A stretch of DNA of 64,000 nt from Dama dama. Its lineage: Eukaryota > Chordata > Mammalia > Artiodactyla > Cervidae. The stretch's first letter is position 1, and the number at the start of each line of letters is the position of its first letter. The DNA lies in the NCBI RefSeq assembly GCF_033118175.1, contig NC_083697.1:20558001-20622000 (forward strand), written 5' to 3'. This document shows, one piece after another, positions 1 through 10,264 of this stretch. The position numbers and the translations under genes were made by a program. The notes beneath the pieces were generated by a model. It searched no databases and was not told where the DNA came from. It worked only from the letters and a program-made list of their open reading frames with translations.

Positions 1-309
1 GCTTTGTATCAAATATGATAAAAAAATAGTTAGAAAAAGAGGAAAAGGTAGCAAAGTTCAGAGATATTTATAATGTAATGGAATATATAGATCAAAAGAG
101 AAAAGAGGTGAGGTTAAGGAAGAAAACTGATTCTCTCTGCTTCTTACCAGAAGGAAAATTAAGAAGGAAATTAATTAAGAAGGATAAAGGGAACCTCTGA
201 TTATTTCAGTATTGGTTACTTGATGATTTTTTCAGAGACTTTGCCCAATAGGATCTGATAACCTCTTGTAATAAACATGATGTCACGTAATGATTCTTGT
301 CACCAAGTA
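1..309. other. unassigned A/T-rich DNA
   Basis: Purine-rich and A/T-rich sequence with no open frame, no repeat family I recognise and no clear regulatory signal. Confidence 0.5.
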
Positions 310-1088
310 TAAATGTGTGGCTGGGGATTTCCCTCTCACCCCAAGCAGTTCTGCAATGCCAGCTGGATGTCGTACAATTCATCTCAGTTCTGACACCACC
401 TCTCCAGAGATAGCATCAGATTCCACAGGTTAAGGGCTCAGCCCCACACGACTGCCCTTTACTTCAGATACTAATTGCAAGTCAAGGTGGTTACTTGGGC
501 TTCTGACTGACTGGCTGTAAATCAGAGATTCCCATAACTCCCTCTTTGAGTTTGATTAATTTGCTAGAGTGTCTCATAGAACTCAAGAAACCTGTTTACT
601 TATTAGATTACTAGTTTATTACAAAGGATACAAATCAATGGCTAGCTGAAAAGATGCATAGAGTGAGGTCTGGAGCAAAGGAACTTCTATCTGCATTGAA
701 TTTGGGGCCTGACACAGTGGCATGTGGAAGCATTCTGGTTCATCTACTTGGGAGCTCTCTGAGCCCTGTCCTTCTGGTTCTATTACATCCATGTGATTAA
801 AATGCTGACCATTGGTATTATACTCAATTTCCAGTTTCTTTCCCCTCCCCAGGGATCTGGAGATGGAACTGAAAATTCCAGGCTTCCAATCCCATGGTTG
901 GTTCTCCTGGCAACCAGCCCCCATCCTCAGGTGCCTCCCCAAAATCATGTCCTTAACTCAAGTGTGGTTGAAAGGGGCATATTACGATTATTGACACCTT
1001 TATCATATAGGAAATGCCCAGGGTTTTAGGAGCTTTATACCTGAAGCTGGGTTGAAGACCAAATATATATTTCTTATTATAAACCACA
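310..1088 (-). mobile_element. old ERVL/MaLR-type solo LTR (MLT2-like)
   Basis: On the minus strand the segment opens with TGTGGTTTATAATAAG near 1088, a start I associate with old mammalian ERVL-type LTRs, and runs through blocks such as the one at 840-930 that match the family from memory. A minus-strand AATAAA (TTTATT at 615-620 on the plus strand) fits an LTR polyadenylation signal. No internal retroviral sequence follows, so it looks like a solo LTR or a fragment. The short open frames on both strands are incidental. The exact subfamily and the left edge are uncertain. Confidence 0.6.
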
Positions 1089-1282
1089 GTCTCAAACTCT
1101 TTGTTTTTTTCTTGACATTTTTAAAAACATGCATTTATATTAGTTCTCTTTTCCACCAAATTCAGTTAAAAGCGAAGAGCAGCAATAACATCTGAATAAC
1201 AGAGATGTGTTTGTGAAGTCCTTTCTTCTATTGAGATACTGTGGATGGGGAAGTTGTCTATGCGTTTATTGTAATCGTTATC

Positions 1283-1493
1283 GTTGTTGTTTTATCTTTT
1301 CAGTTGTTCGGTTGTGTCCATATCTTTGTGACCCCATGGACTGCAGCATGCTAGGCTTCCCTGTCCTTCACCATCTCCTGGAGCTTGCTCAAACTCATGT
1401 CCATTGAGTCGGTGATGCCAATCCAACCATCTCATCTTCTGTCGTCCCCTTCTCCTGCCTTCAATCTTTTCTAGCATCAGGGTCTTTTCCAAT
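1283..1493 (-). mobile_element. BovB (RTE) LINE 3'-end fragment
   Basis: On the plus strand this reads as the reverse complement of the BovB 3' end: 'gtgaccccatggactgcagc', 'ccattgagtcggtgatgcc' and 'catcagggtcttttccaa'. BovB is a non-LTR retrotransposon that encodes endonuclease and reverse transcriptase. This copy is about 210 bp, heavily 5' truncated and diverged, and has no coding capacity. Confidence 0.85.
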
Positions 1494-2756
1494 TTTATCT
1501 TACTAATCATCTAATCACACTCTTCAGAAAAGTTTGAATTTCTTAGATCATTTGCTTTTCCTAACTATGGTGCTTGGTGATATATAATTTATTGATTTAT
1601 TTAAGACGATGCTAGCCACCTCTATGCCTAGGTGCCTGGAAATGGTCACCTTGAAACAGAATTTTCTCCTTCAGACATTAGTCACTTGAGTACTCTGCCA
1701 GGTTATGAAACATAAAGTGAGTAGCACCCATGACTCTGGAGGAAGGGTGTGATAGACTTTTTGTGGCTTGACGGAGATCCTTCTCTCCAGATTCCATGGT
1801 CTGCTGGTAGGGCTGGCTTCGCAGATGTGGAACCAGGATGGTCACACAGGATCCCCATACTTGGGGTATGATGTCCTGTTGTTGTTGCTATGAAATTCTT
1901 AATGATTTTGTCTTAGAATTTGTTTATTTGTAAGTGAAGTATGTTGACACAATGGGGCGTTCGTTGGGGGCTGGGGCCTCAGCTCACTCCCGGTCCCTCT
2001 TACTTCCACCTCCCCAGGATAGGTTCTCGGCTCTCTGCTCCCAGTTTCACACCCCCTCCCTGCCTGTGTTCCAGGATTACTGCTGTCCTCTGCTTGAGCT
2101 GGCAACCAGGTTGCCTTGGTGGGGAGGAGGTTGGAAGGTGCCACACGTAGCATTCTGCCACCCCCTTTGTCCCTAGTAGTGGCTTGTGAACAAACATGGA
2201 GGTTTAGGGTCAGTGTATACTTGTGGCATCATAAGGCAAGGGAAGGTGGTGACCATCCCTGGACCAGCAATTCCATTGCATACTTGGCAGCTGAGTAAGT
2301 GATGGAGAGTCTTTTTTCCACCTGTCCAGGTACAGCGTGCATCCTGGCAGGGAAGTTGTGGTCCCTTGGTACTTACCTGTCCTCCGTGGGTTGGAGCAGT
2401 GCGGCCTTTGGAAGGGAAGACGACTTCTCTGCCCTTGGATGTAGCGTGGCAATGGGATCTGTTTCCCAGCAGCTGGTGAGCCGTGTGTGCCACCACAGAG
2501 GGGTCCCTGGGCACATGTGGAGGTTTGTCCTTGCCCTGTGGTTATCCTCATGCCTAAGAGTGAACACCATTGAACACCGAACAAAACCCGCCATGAGATG
2601 ATGAAAGGGACTGTGGGAGAAAGGAAAAGTTTGATATTGTAATATATTTACTGACACTTTCCCCTGTTTTTAGAACAAAAGATTCCACATTTTTATTTTG
2701 AACAGGGTTTTGCAAATTATGTAGCTGGTCTTGTGCACAGGGCTTATTACTGCATG
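1494..2756. other. unassigned, locally G/C-rich DNA
   Basis: About 1.26 kb that I cannot assign. The part from 1930 to 2560 is richer in G/C than its surroundings and holds several overlapping open frames of 60-124 codons on both strands, none with a recognisable domain. The tail at 2640-2745 ('gaacaaaagattccacat') resembles a sequence I have seen scattered in mammalian transcripts, so an old low-copy repeat is the likeliest explanation. Confidence 0.3.
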
Positions 2757-2967
2757 GTGGTGGTTTAGTCACTAAGTCGTGTCCTACTCTTGTGATCCCA
2801 TGGATTGTAGCCTGACAGGTTTCTCTGTCCATGGGATTTCCCAGGCAAGAATACTGGAGTGGGTTGTCATTTCCTCCTCCAGAGTATCTTCCTGACCCAG
2901 GGATTGAACCTACATCACTTGGTTGGCAGGCAGTCTCCTGCATTGCAGGTGAGCCACTAGGGAAATT
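2757..2967 (-). mobile_element. Bov-tA SINE
   Basis: Bov-tA is a ruminant SINE made of a tRNA-Glu-like head joined to a Bov-A unit taken from BovB; it is moved by BovB machinery. Reverse-complement order is visible: BovB-like tail first ('gtgatcccatggattgtagcc'), then 'caagaatactggagtgggtt', then the tRNA-like head with its B-box complement ('gggattgaacc') and 'gagccactaggga'. There is a small insertion in the head near 2915-2925. Confidence 0.92.
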
Positions 2968-3050
2968 CTATTATTGGATAGTTGGAGGTCAATGAATTTT
3001 CTGGGAAGAAAGGCCTTGAGACCTCTCTGATGCTCATTGTCATGCTTTGC

Positions 3051-3068
3051 AAAAAAAAAAAAAAAAAA
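3051..3068 (+). repeat. (A)18 tract
   Basis: Uninterrupted run of 18 A. It could be the tail of a retroposed copy, but I recognise no element immediately upstream. Confidence 0.95.
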
Positions 3069-3599
3069 GACAGCATCTGGGTAGGAAATTAAAGAGCTAT
3101 GAATTTACATTGAAGTGTGAAGTTATGCAGGCACCAAGATGGAAAAGATTTTGTTACTGCAGGTCAGAGACAAAATTGTGAAGACCTGGTGTTCTACAGT
3201 GACATCTTGCGGTAGTGAAAGAAACAACAGCTGTGCTGACCCAAGGAGGCTTTCTTGTTTTTTCCAGCAGCAGGCATTTAGAGTGAGTAAGCCTCTGGGC
3301 TTAGAGAGGGAAAGGGTAGGTCTCAAGAGGGAGATAATGGACCTTCTATTAATGAAGGCAGGTGAGGAGAATGAGTCAGTGGAAAAATATAAGAGGTGAT
3401 CAAACATGCATTCCAAGCCCGGGATATGGGCCATGTTGGTTTCTTTGCTATGGAATTATGTTTTGATTAAATGCCATAGATATTAAAATAGAGGAATATT
3501 TAAGTTTTCTTCTTGGTTATGGAGATTAAATATTTCAGGAGAGATTATGAATATCAACTTATAGTAAATCTTTTATAACTTTATGGCCAGATATTGACT
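3069..3599. other. unassigned DNA with a CTCF-like motif
   Basis: No gene or clear repeat. The reverse complement of 3199-3216 contains CCGCAAGATGTCAC, which partly resembles the CTCF core. An 86-codon plus-strand frame (3139-3399) and a 103-codon minus-strand frame (3123-3434) overlap each other and have no recognisable domain. Confidence 0.35.
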
Positions 3600-4310
3600 C
3601 ATAGTAATATTGTTCAAATATTTATTAAGTAATAAATATTTATGGATTTTGGCACTGTCCTAGGCTAAGCATGTGTATCAGGTGTCTTACTTGTCACTTA
3701 AATTCATTGTAAAATTCCTTGAGTTTTAACTTAAAGGATTGCAGGGAAATAAAAACATGAAATTCCACTTTATGTATTTAGTAGCATGTATCAGGTTAGA
3801 TGTTGGGATGCAATAGCAGTGCAGACATTTATGCTTGCTGTTTTCATGAAGCTTACAATCTAGTGGGTGCAGATATTCAACAAACACTTGCACAGATACT
3901 TAACTTCGATTGTGCTGAGTGCTACAAAGGAGAAGCATAGAGTGCTGTGAGGTAATAATATGAGGATGTAGCCTGGTCCCTGAGGAAGAGACATTTAAAC
4001 TGAGGCTCAGAGGATGAGTAGGAGGCATATAACAAAGAGTGGGGGATAAAAAGGGGTAGGGAGGAAACTATTTCAGAGGGAGCGGCATATTTGATGGTTG
4101 AATACAAGGAATAGAAAGCTGGTTTGGGGGCCAAGGCTCAGTAATTAAAGGGGACAGTGGTCAGCAATGAAGCTGGGAAAGAAGCTGGGACCAAATTATC
4201 CAGGACCTTGAAGGTAATGGCTAAGATTTACCCTCTTAACCCCCAAACAATGTGCAGATATTGAAGCATTTTAAACAGTTACAGTCAGATTTTTTTTTTC
4301 CTTTGTCTTA
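3600..4310 (-). mobile_element. L2 LINE remnant
   Basis: Reads as the reverse complement of the L2 3' region: 'aaatatttattaagtaataa' and 'tttggcactgtcctagg', then 'catgaagcttacaatctagt', 'gaggatgagtaggagg', and 'ccaggaccttgaaggtaatg' near 4200. This is an ancient, immobile CR1-like LINE, strongly diverged. The same family appears in the opposite orientation at 48.6-49.4 kb. Confidence 0.65.
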
Positions 4311-4839
4311 AAAAATTTTTTCTCTGGCTTCAGTGATTAAAACAGACTGTTCCCACTTGAGAGAATAAAACACAAAGCATGGTTTGAACATATAGGATTT
4401 TTGGAATTAACGTCAGAACTAGGTACATCAGCAAGTAATGACCAAATGAGGATGTTTTTCAAGTTCTACAAGATATAGGAGGTCTACATTCTGTGGGTCT
4501 ACCATCAAACTAAATTTTAGCTTTTTGTTACCATGCAGAAGTAAAAGGAGTAATTTCCTCTTTCTTTTTTTCAATTCTATCACTGTCTGATAAAATATGA
4601 TGTACAGCGTGGACAAAGTTTGGCATATTTATAACTTCTAATAAATTGGTACATTAAGCTGCATTGTTAGTAGCTAAGTAAATAGATTTAGATTTAAAGG
4701 ATACTTTGATCATGGCTTTCTTTTTGGTTGGAAAGAGGATTTTAGGTAGGAAGGATTTATTTTTTTCAGAATTTCAATTCTTAGAAATGGCAGACTTCTT
4801 AATTAATAACAAGTAATTAATATTATTACTACTAGTTCT
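4311..4839. other. unassigned A/T-rich DNA
   Basis: No gene and no recognised repeat. Contains a short T-rich run at about 4290-4320 and a 62-codon minus-strand frame without domain similarity. Confidence 0.4.
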
Positions 4840-5129
4840 GCTGTGGTTACTCCATTGTGCTCAGCTCCTCTGTCCATGGGATTCTCCAGGGCAGGATACT
4901 GGAGTGGGTAGCCTTTCCCTTCTCCAGAGGATCTTCCCAACCCAGGGATCGAACCCCAGTCTCCTGCGTTGCAGGTTGATTGTTTACCGTCTGAGACACC
5001 AGGGAGGCCCAAGTATACTGGAGTGGGTAGCCTATCCTTTCTCCAGGGGACCTTCCTGACCCAGAAATTGAACTGGGGTCACCTGCATTGTAGGCAGATT
5101 CTTTACCAGCTGAGCGACCAGAGAAGCCT
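4840..5129 (-). mobile_element. dimeric Bov-tA-type SINE (two tRNA-like heads)
   Basis: Reverse-complement order shows one BovB-like tail followed by two successive tRNA-like heads, at 4920-4998 ('cagggatcgaaccccagtct') and 5045-5129 ('agaaattgaactggggtcac'), each followed by its own 'ctttaccrgctgagc'-type A box. The two halves share 'actggagtgggtagcct'. The same composite, in the opposite orientation, lies at 50279-50592, so it is a family structure and not a local accident. Confidence 0.8.
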
Positions 5130-5615
5130 ACATGCATATTTATGTTTATATATATGCATCTTCTTTATTCATTCATCTGTTGATGAACACTTAGGTTGCT
5201 TCCATGTCTTGGCTATTGTAAATAATGCTGTTATGAACACTGAAGAGCATGTATCTTTTTGAATTAATGTTTTCATTTTCTTAGGATATATAACTGTAAG
5301 TGGAATTGCTGGGTCATATGGTAACTCTATTTTTTGTTTTTTTTGGGGGGAACTTTCATAGTGTTTTTCATAGTGGTTATGCCAATTTAGATTCCCACCA
5401 ACAGTGTAACAGGGTTCTCTTTTCTCTACATTTGTTATTTATGTTCTTTTTGATGATAGCCATTCTGATGGGTATGAGGTAGTATCTTGTTGTGGGTTTG
5501 ATTTGCATTTCTCTGATGACTTACAACATTGAGCATCTTTTCATGTGTTGTTGGCTATCCCTATGTCTTCTTTAGAAAAATATTCAGGTCTTCTGCCCAC
5601 TTTTTAATGATTTTT
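5130..5615 (-). mobile_element. L1 LINE, 3' half of ORF2 and 3' UTR (outer copy, part 1)
   Basis: Typical reverse-complement L1: 'gaacacttaggttgcttcca', 'ggctattgtaaataatgctg', 'gtggaattgctgggtcatat', 'gattcccaccaacagtgtaa', 'ggtcttctgcccacttttta'. The element is interrupted at about 5616 by a second L1 and at 5967 by a BovB, and continues at 6973-7414. There are no open frames of useful length. Confidence 0.85.
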
Positions 5616-5937
5616 AGAAAACTCTTTATGTTGTATTGGAGTATAACTGATTAACGGTGCTGTGATAGATTCAGGCGAACAGTGAAGGAGTCAGTCACAC
5701 ATATACATGTAGTCATTCTCTCCCAAACTCCCCTCCCTTCCAGGCTGCCATATAACGCTGAGCAGAGTCCCATGAGCTTGTTGGTTATCCATCTTAAATA
5801 TAGCAGTGTGTGCATGTCCACCCCAGACTCCCTAACTATCCCTTTCCCACATCCTTTCATCATTCTCTAAGTCTGTAAGTCTGTTTAGTAAGCAAGCTCA
5901 TTTTTATCATTTCTTTTTAGATTCCACATATGAGATG
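5616..5937 (-). mobile_element. L1 3' UTR fragment inserted in the outer L1
   Basis: Reads as a ruminant or artiodactyl L1 3' UTR in reverse complement ('gttgtattggagtataactg', 'agattccacatatgagatga'). The sequence on both sides belongs to the outer L1. The flanks AATGATTTTT (5606-5615) and AATGACTTTT (5938-5947) look like a 10-bp target-site duplication with one mismatch, which supports a separate later insertion. Confidence 0.65.
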
Positions 5938-5966
5938 AATGACTTTTTTTGATGTTGAGTTGTATG

Positions 5967-6442
5967 TTGTTGTTCAGTCACCCAGTCGTGTCCGACTCTT
6001 TGCGACCCCATTGACTGCAGTATGCCACACTTCCCTGCCCTTCACTATCTCCTGGAGCTCGCTCAAACTCATGTTCATTGAGTCAATGATACCATCTCAT
6101 CCTCTGTCACCCCCTTCTTCTCCTGTCCTCAATTTTTCCCAGCATCAGAATCTTTTCCAGTGAGTTGGCTCTTCCTATCAAGTGGCCAAACTATTGGAGC
6201 TTCAGCTTCAGCATCAGTCCTTCCAGTGAATAATCAGGGTTGATTTCCTTTAGAATTGACTGATTTGATCTCCTTGCTCTCCAAGCGACTCTCAAGAGTC
6301 TTCTCCAGCACCATAGTTCAAAAGCATCAATTCTCCAGTGCTCAGCTTTCTTTTTGGTCCAACTCTCACATCTGTACATGACTAGTGGAAAAACCATAGC
6401 TTTGACTATATGTGCTGTTTTCGGCAAAGTGATGTCTCTGCG
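5967..6442 (-). mobile_element. BovB LINE, 3' part of an internally inverted copy
   Basis: Starts with the BovB 3' tail in reverse complement ('ttgttgttcagtcacccagt') and extends through the C-terminal coding part. The decayed minus-strand frame 6191-6478 still shows YRCESWTKKKAEHWRIDAF, the BovB reverse-transcriptase C-terminal signature. Near 6442 the match stops and BovB sequence continues on the other strand. An 11-bp duplication TGAGTTGTATG at 5956-5966 and 6973-6983 brackets the whole two-part element. Confidence 0.85.
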
Positions 6443-6972
6443 TGTGAGTGTTTGGGAGTCTCCGGCGGAGGCATGCATTGACAGTGGCCTGCCTCGGGGT
6501 CAGGGACACTGAGAGCAGCAGTCCTGGGAGGCATAGCATGCTGGTGTAAGTCCTTTTGGAGGAGGTTGCCATAACCCCTACCATAGTTTGGCCTAGACCA
6601 AACTACAGGGAAGGAACACAGCCCCACCTATCAACAGAAAATTGGATTAAAGATTTACTGAGCATGGCCTTGCCCACCACAGCAAGATCCAGTTTTCTCT
6701 ACAATCAGTCCCTTCCATCAGGAAACTTGCATAAGCCTCTTATCCTCATCTATCAAAGGACAGACAGGATGAAAACCACAATCACAGAAAAGGAACCAAA
6801 ATGATCACATGAATCACAGCATTGTGTAATGTAATGAAACTATGAGCCATGATGTGTTGGGCCACTCAAGACAGATGGGTCATGGTGGAGAGTTCTGACA
6901 AAATGTGGTCCACTAAAGAAGGGACTAGCAAACCACTTCAGCATTCTTGCCTTGAGAATCCCATGAACAGTA
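6443..6972 (+). mobile_element. BovB LINE, 5' part in inverted orientation
   Basis: Plus-strand sequence that I recognise as the 5' region of BovB: 'tttggaggaggttgccataa', 'gaaaaccacaatcacagaaa', 'gggtcatggtggagagttct' and 'tgccttgagaatcccatgaa'. It abuts the minus-strand 3' part at about 6443, and the central endonuclease and reverse-transcriptase coding portion is missing. The join is consistent with a 5' inversion formed during insertion, with a large deletion. Confidence 0.75.
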
Positions 6973-7414
6973 TGAGTTGTATGAGTTTTTTATATATTTT
7001 GGAGATTAACCCCTTGTTGGTCATATCATTTGCAAATATTTATTTTTTTCCATTCTATAGGTTATCTTTTTGCTTTGTCAGTGGTTTCCTTTACTGTGAA
7101 AAACCTTTTAAGTTTAAGTCACGTTTGGTTATTTTGCTTTTGTTGCCTTTGCCTAAGGAAACAGATCTGAAAAAAAAAATTGCTACAATTTATGTCAAAG
7201 AGTGTTTTGCCTAAGTTTTCCTTTAAGAGTTTCATCATTTCCAGTCTTACATTTAGGCCTTCAATCCATTTTGAGTTTATTTTTGTATATGGCGCTAGAA
7301 AATGGTCTCATTTTGTTCTTTTACATGTGACTTCAGTTTCCCAACACCGTTTATTGAAGAGACTGTTTTTCCTCCGTTGTATATTCTTGCCTTCTTTGTC
7401 ACAGATTAACTGAC
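6973..7414 (-). mobile_element. L1 LINE (outer copy, part 2)
   Basis: Resumes exactly where the BovB duplication ends: 'gagattaaccccttgttggt', 'aatccattttgagtttattt', 'tattgaagagactgtttttc'. It is the upstream part of ORF2 relative to 5130-5615. Together with that segment it forms one interrupted minus-strand L1. Confidence 0.85.
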
Positions 7415-7578
7415 TTTAAGTGTGAGGAGATGCAAGTTCAAACCCTGAGTCAGGAAGATCCCCTGGAGGAGGAAATGATAACCCATTCCAGTATTCTTGC
7501 CTGGGAAATCCCGCATGCTGAGGAGCTTGGTGGGCTACAGTCCATGGGTTACAAAGAGTCAGACATGACTTGGTGACT
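7415..7578 (+). mobile_element. Bov-tA SINE, 5' truncated
   Basis: Begins inside the tRNA-like head ('gcaagttcaaaccctgagtc') and runs through 'cctggaggaggaaatg' and 'gctacagtccatgggttaca' to the Bov-A end. It stands head-to-head with a minus-strand piece at 7582-7674. Confidence 0.8.
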
Positions 7579-7581
7579 GGC

Positions 7582-7674
7582 GGTGGTGGTTTAGTTGCCA
7601 AGTCACGCCTGACTCAAACCCTGCATTTTCTACCCTGCAGGTGGATTCTTTACCACTGAGCCACCAGGAGTTCC
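7582..7674 (-). mobile_element. Bov-tA SINE with internal deletion
   Basis: The BovB-like tail ('ggtggtttagttgccaagtc') is joined directly to the tRNA-like head ('ctttaccactgagccaccag'); the roughly 120 bp that normally lie between are absent. It directly follows the plus-strand copy ending at 7578. Confidence 0.7.
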
Positions 7675-7689
7675 CCAGTGACTAAAAAC

Positions 7690-8016
7690 AACAGTAACTA
7701 TTTCCTACTTTATTTTTCTTAAAAATTTCTGTTGTTATTTAGACATTCAGAATCGTGCATGCAACATAAACACATTGCTTAATATGTTATCTTAAACCAA
7801 GCACCTGTGTAACCACTACCCAAATCAAAAAGTAAAATTGATTCCAGCTAACCCCCTGTGCTCCCCTTCCTGATTATCACCCTCATCAATGATACTGACT
7901 AGCCTGACTTTTAAATAGCATTTTAAAAACTGAGATATGCTTCACCCAACATCAAATTCATTATTTTAAAGTGTACACTTCAGCTGTTTTTAGTATATTT
8001 ATGATATTGTGCAACC
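7690..8016 (-). mobile_element. old L1 (L1M-type) 3' region, part 1
   Basis: Matches the reverse complement of old mammalian L1 3' sequence: 'tgtgtaaccactacccaaat', 'attttaaagtgtacacttca', 'gatattgtgcaacc'. It is split by a Bov-tA whose flanks carry TGCAACC twice (8010-8016 and 8156-8162). Confidence 0.7.
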
Positions 8017-8155
8017 CTGAGGGAGGGCATGGCAACGCACTCCAGTATTCTTGCCTGGAGAATGCCATGGACAGAGCAGCCTGGAGGGCTACAGTCCTCC
8101 AGGAGTGTGCTACACAAGGAGTCGGACACGGCTGAAGTGATTTAGCATGCATGCA
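8017..8155 (+). mobile_element. Bov-tA/Bov-A SINE, lacking the tRNA-like head
   Basis: Contains only the Bov-A part ('ggagggcatggcaacgcact', 'cattcttgcctggagaatgc' type sequence through 'ggagtcggacacggctgaag'), ending in a short TGCA-rich tail. A 7-bp duplication TGCAACC flanks it, so the truncation came with the insertion. Confidence 0.85.
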
Positions 8156-8600
8156 TGCAACCATCACCACTAATTCCAGAACCTTCCCATTTCCCTCCTC
8201 ATACACACCCCCAAATCATGTACTTGTTAGCAGTTAGTCCTAATTCCTTCCTTCCCACATTTTCTGGCAACCACTAACCTACTTTCATCTCAGTGGATTT
8301 ACCCATTGTGGACATTTCATGTAAATATTGTCAAATAGTAAGTCATCTTCTGTGTTTAGCTTCCTTCACTTAGAATGTGTCAATACTTTCTTTTTATGGC
8401 TGAGTAAGTGTTCCATTGTGTGAATATACCACATTTTGTTTGACTCTGCATCAGTTGATATACATGTAGGTTGTTTCTGCTTTTTGGCTGTCATGAATAA
8501 TATTAACAAATTTTTGTGTGAACATGTTTTTAATTTTCTCAGGTACATTCTCAGAAGTGGAATTGCTGGGAAATTTTTTACCCATCTCTGTAATGTTTAG
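8156..8600 (-). mobile_element. old L1 (L1M-type) 3' region, part 2
   Basis: Continues the L1 interrupted at 8017: 'caaccatcaccactaattcc', 'ctggcaaccactaacctact', 'ggacatttcatgtaaatatt', 'gtggaattgctgggaaattt'. No coding capacity. Confidence 0.7.
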
Positions 8601-9211
8601 TAGAGAGTCTGGGACAGAGAAAGTATCAGTAAATAAATAATGGTTCAATTGAATTACAGTAGATAGCTGTCATGGGCTATGGCCAGGTGTTGGAGGAGGT
8701 CACTGGGAGGACACAGTTGACTTGGGAGCTAGATTCCTTATCCTGTCCTCTGTCCTTTGGATGTACAAGCCACCTACAAACCTGTTCTTATACTAGCAGC
8801 CGCTTCAAGGATGTAGGCTGAAGAGAATAATGTGGTTTTGAAACCCTCTGCTTGGTATACATGACTAAACCCACTGAGGCCTCTGTATAGACTTTTAAGG
8901 TTCTGGTGGGCAGGCATGAAGATTTACTTGGAGCCATCAAAGACAAGCCTCATAAGTAAGTACCCTTGACATGAAACCGACCACCTAACCAATTTGGTGT
9001 GGCTGACTCTTCCGTCCCTTCCTTCCCTTCATGTATGGGTGTGAGGAAGGCCAGTTTTGAATTTCCCCCCAGGACTCCCAATGTTGTGAACCAACACCAG
9101 GTCTACTCATAGAAATACTCCGGGAGAGAATAATGGGAAAATTCTTATGTTTTATGACAATGTTGAAGGTAAGGAAAGGTGGCAAACATAAGCCACAGAA
9201 AAGGGAGGTTG
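8601..9211. other. unassigned DNA
   Basis: No recognised gene or repeat. A 97-codon minus-strand frame (8985-9278) runs into the following SINE and has no domain similarity. Confidence 0.4.
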
Positions 9212-9224
9212 AACAGCTGCTGGT

Positions 9225-9435
9225 GAGGCTTCCCAGCTGGCTCAGTGGTAAAGAATCTGCCTGCAATGTAGGAGACATGGGTTCGATCCCTGGGTTAGGA
9301 TGATTCCCTGGAGAAGGAATGGCAACCCACTCCAGTATTCTTACCCAGAGAATCCCATGGACAGAGGAGCCTGGCAGGCTACATACAGTCCATGGGGTCT
9401 CAAAAGAGTTGGACGTGACTTAGCGATGAAACAAC
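9225..9435 (+). mobile_element. Bov-tA SINE with 13-bp TSD
   Basis: Complete: head 'ggcttcccagctggctcagt', B box 'gggttcgatccctggg', body 'ggcaacccactccagtattc', Bov-A end 'gttggacgtgacttagcgat'. A perfect duplication AACAGCTGCTGGT flanks it at 9212-9224 and 9436-9448, so the boundaries are well fixed and the insertion is fairly young. Confidence 0.95.
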
Positions 9436-9448
9436 AACAGCTGCTGGT

Positions 9449-10140
9449 TCAACAAAGATTTTGGAGCACGGAGCTTGAACACAGTCTTGTTGTTAAAGGC
9501 ATTTTGACAGCAGCATTACTGCTTTATGGGGAGATGTCTAGCACTGACTTCTGACTTGGCCCTTTAGGCAGGACTTGGGTAAAATTCCGGGAGTGCTTTC
9601 TTTAGGGCCTGGGGACCTGGTGAATCTCATTCTTTTCAGGTTGCTGATTACTATGATCACTGTGGGTACTTGCTTGTCAAGAATAGAAAGCAGAAAATAG
9701 TAGACTGAATGTTCTGTGTTTACAGAAAAATCTTTTTCTTTCTGTGTTCTTCTCATATATTTTTTGATGTTTAGTATGACTTTCAAATAGAATGGATTTT
9801 CCCCCAATAGGTTTAATTTCATCAGTAAGTCTAATTTTCTCAGACCAGGATCTGAGACAGTAATAGCTGAAGCAACACAGACAAAATTATGCCTACAATT
9901 GGCCATCTCAGTTCCACAATTATGAAGTTTGCCTTAATGTTCTTTTTAGAGCAGAGCTCCTTAATCTGTGGTTCACAAAATGAGTGACAGAGAGTTCAAG
10001 AAACCCTGGAAACGGTATGCATAATTATACATACATGTTTGGAAAGAAAGAGTTTATTGCTTTTTACAGATTCTCAAATATATTTATGAACACGAGTGAA
10101 AGACTCCATCTCTAAAGTATTGTCGAAGGAATCACATTTC
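9449..10140. other. mostly unassigned; possible DNA-transposon scrap
   Basis: No gene. The stretch at about 9955-10040 ('ccttaatctgtggttcacaa ... aaccctggaaacggtatgca') resembles the end of an old hAT-type MER element, but the match is from memory and weak. A 122-codon minus-strand frame (9538-9906) shows no domain. Confidence 0.3.
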
Positions 10141-10264
10141 TTCATCAATTTAATAAACATATATTGAGACTGTAATGTGGGACAGGCACCACTTTGAGGC
10201 TGAAATACAGCTGTGAACCAGACATAGATTCGTCTTTGGCTGAGCTTACATACCAAAGAGAGCC
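10141..10264 (-). mobile_element. L2 LINE fragment
   Basis: 'ttaataaacatatattgaga', 'gggacaggcaccactttgag', 'acagctgtgaaccagacata' and 'gagcttacat' follow the reverse-complement order of the L2 3' end. Confidence 0.5.

Noticed and set aside
9238..9300. tRNA gene
   Set aside because: The A-box and B-box-like words belong to the tRNA-derived head of a Bov-tA SINE; no full cloverleaf is present. The same applies to every other SINE head here.
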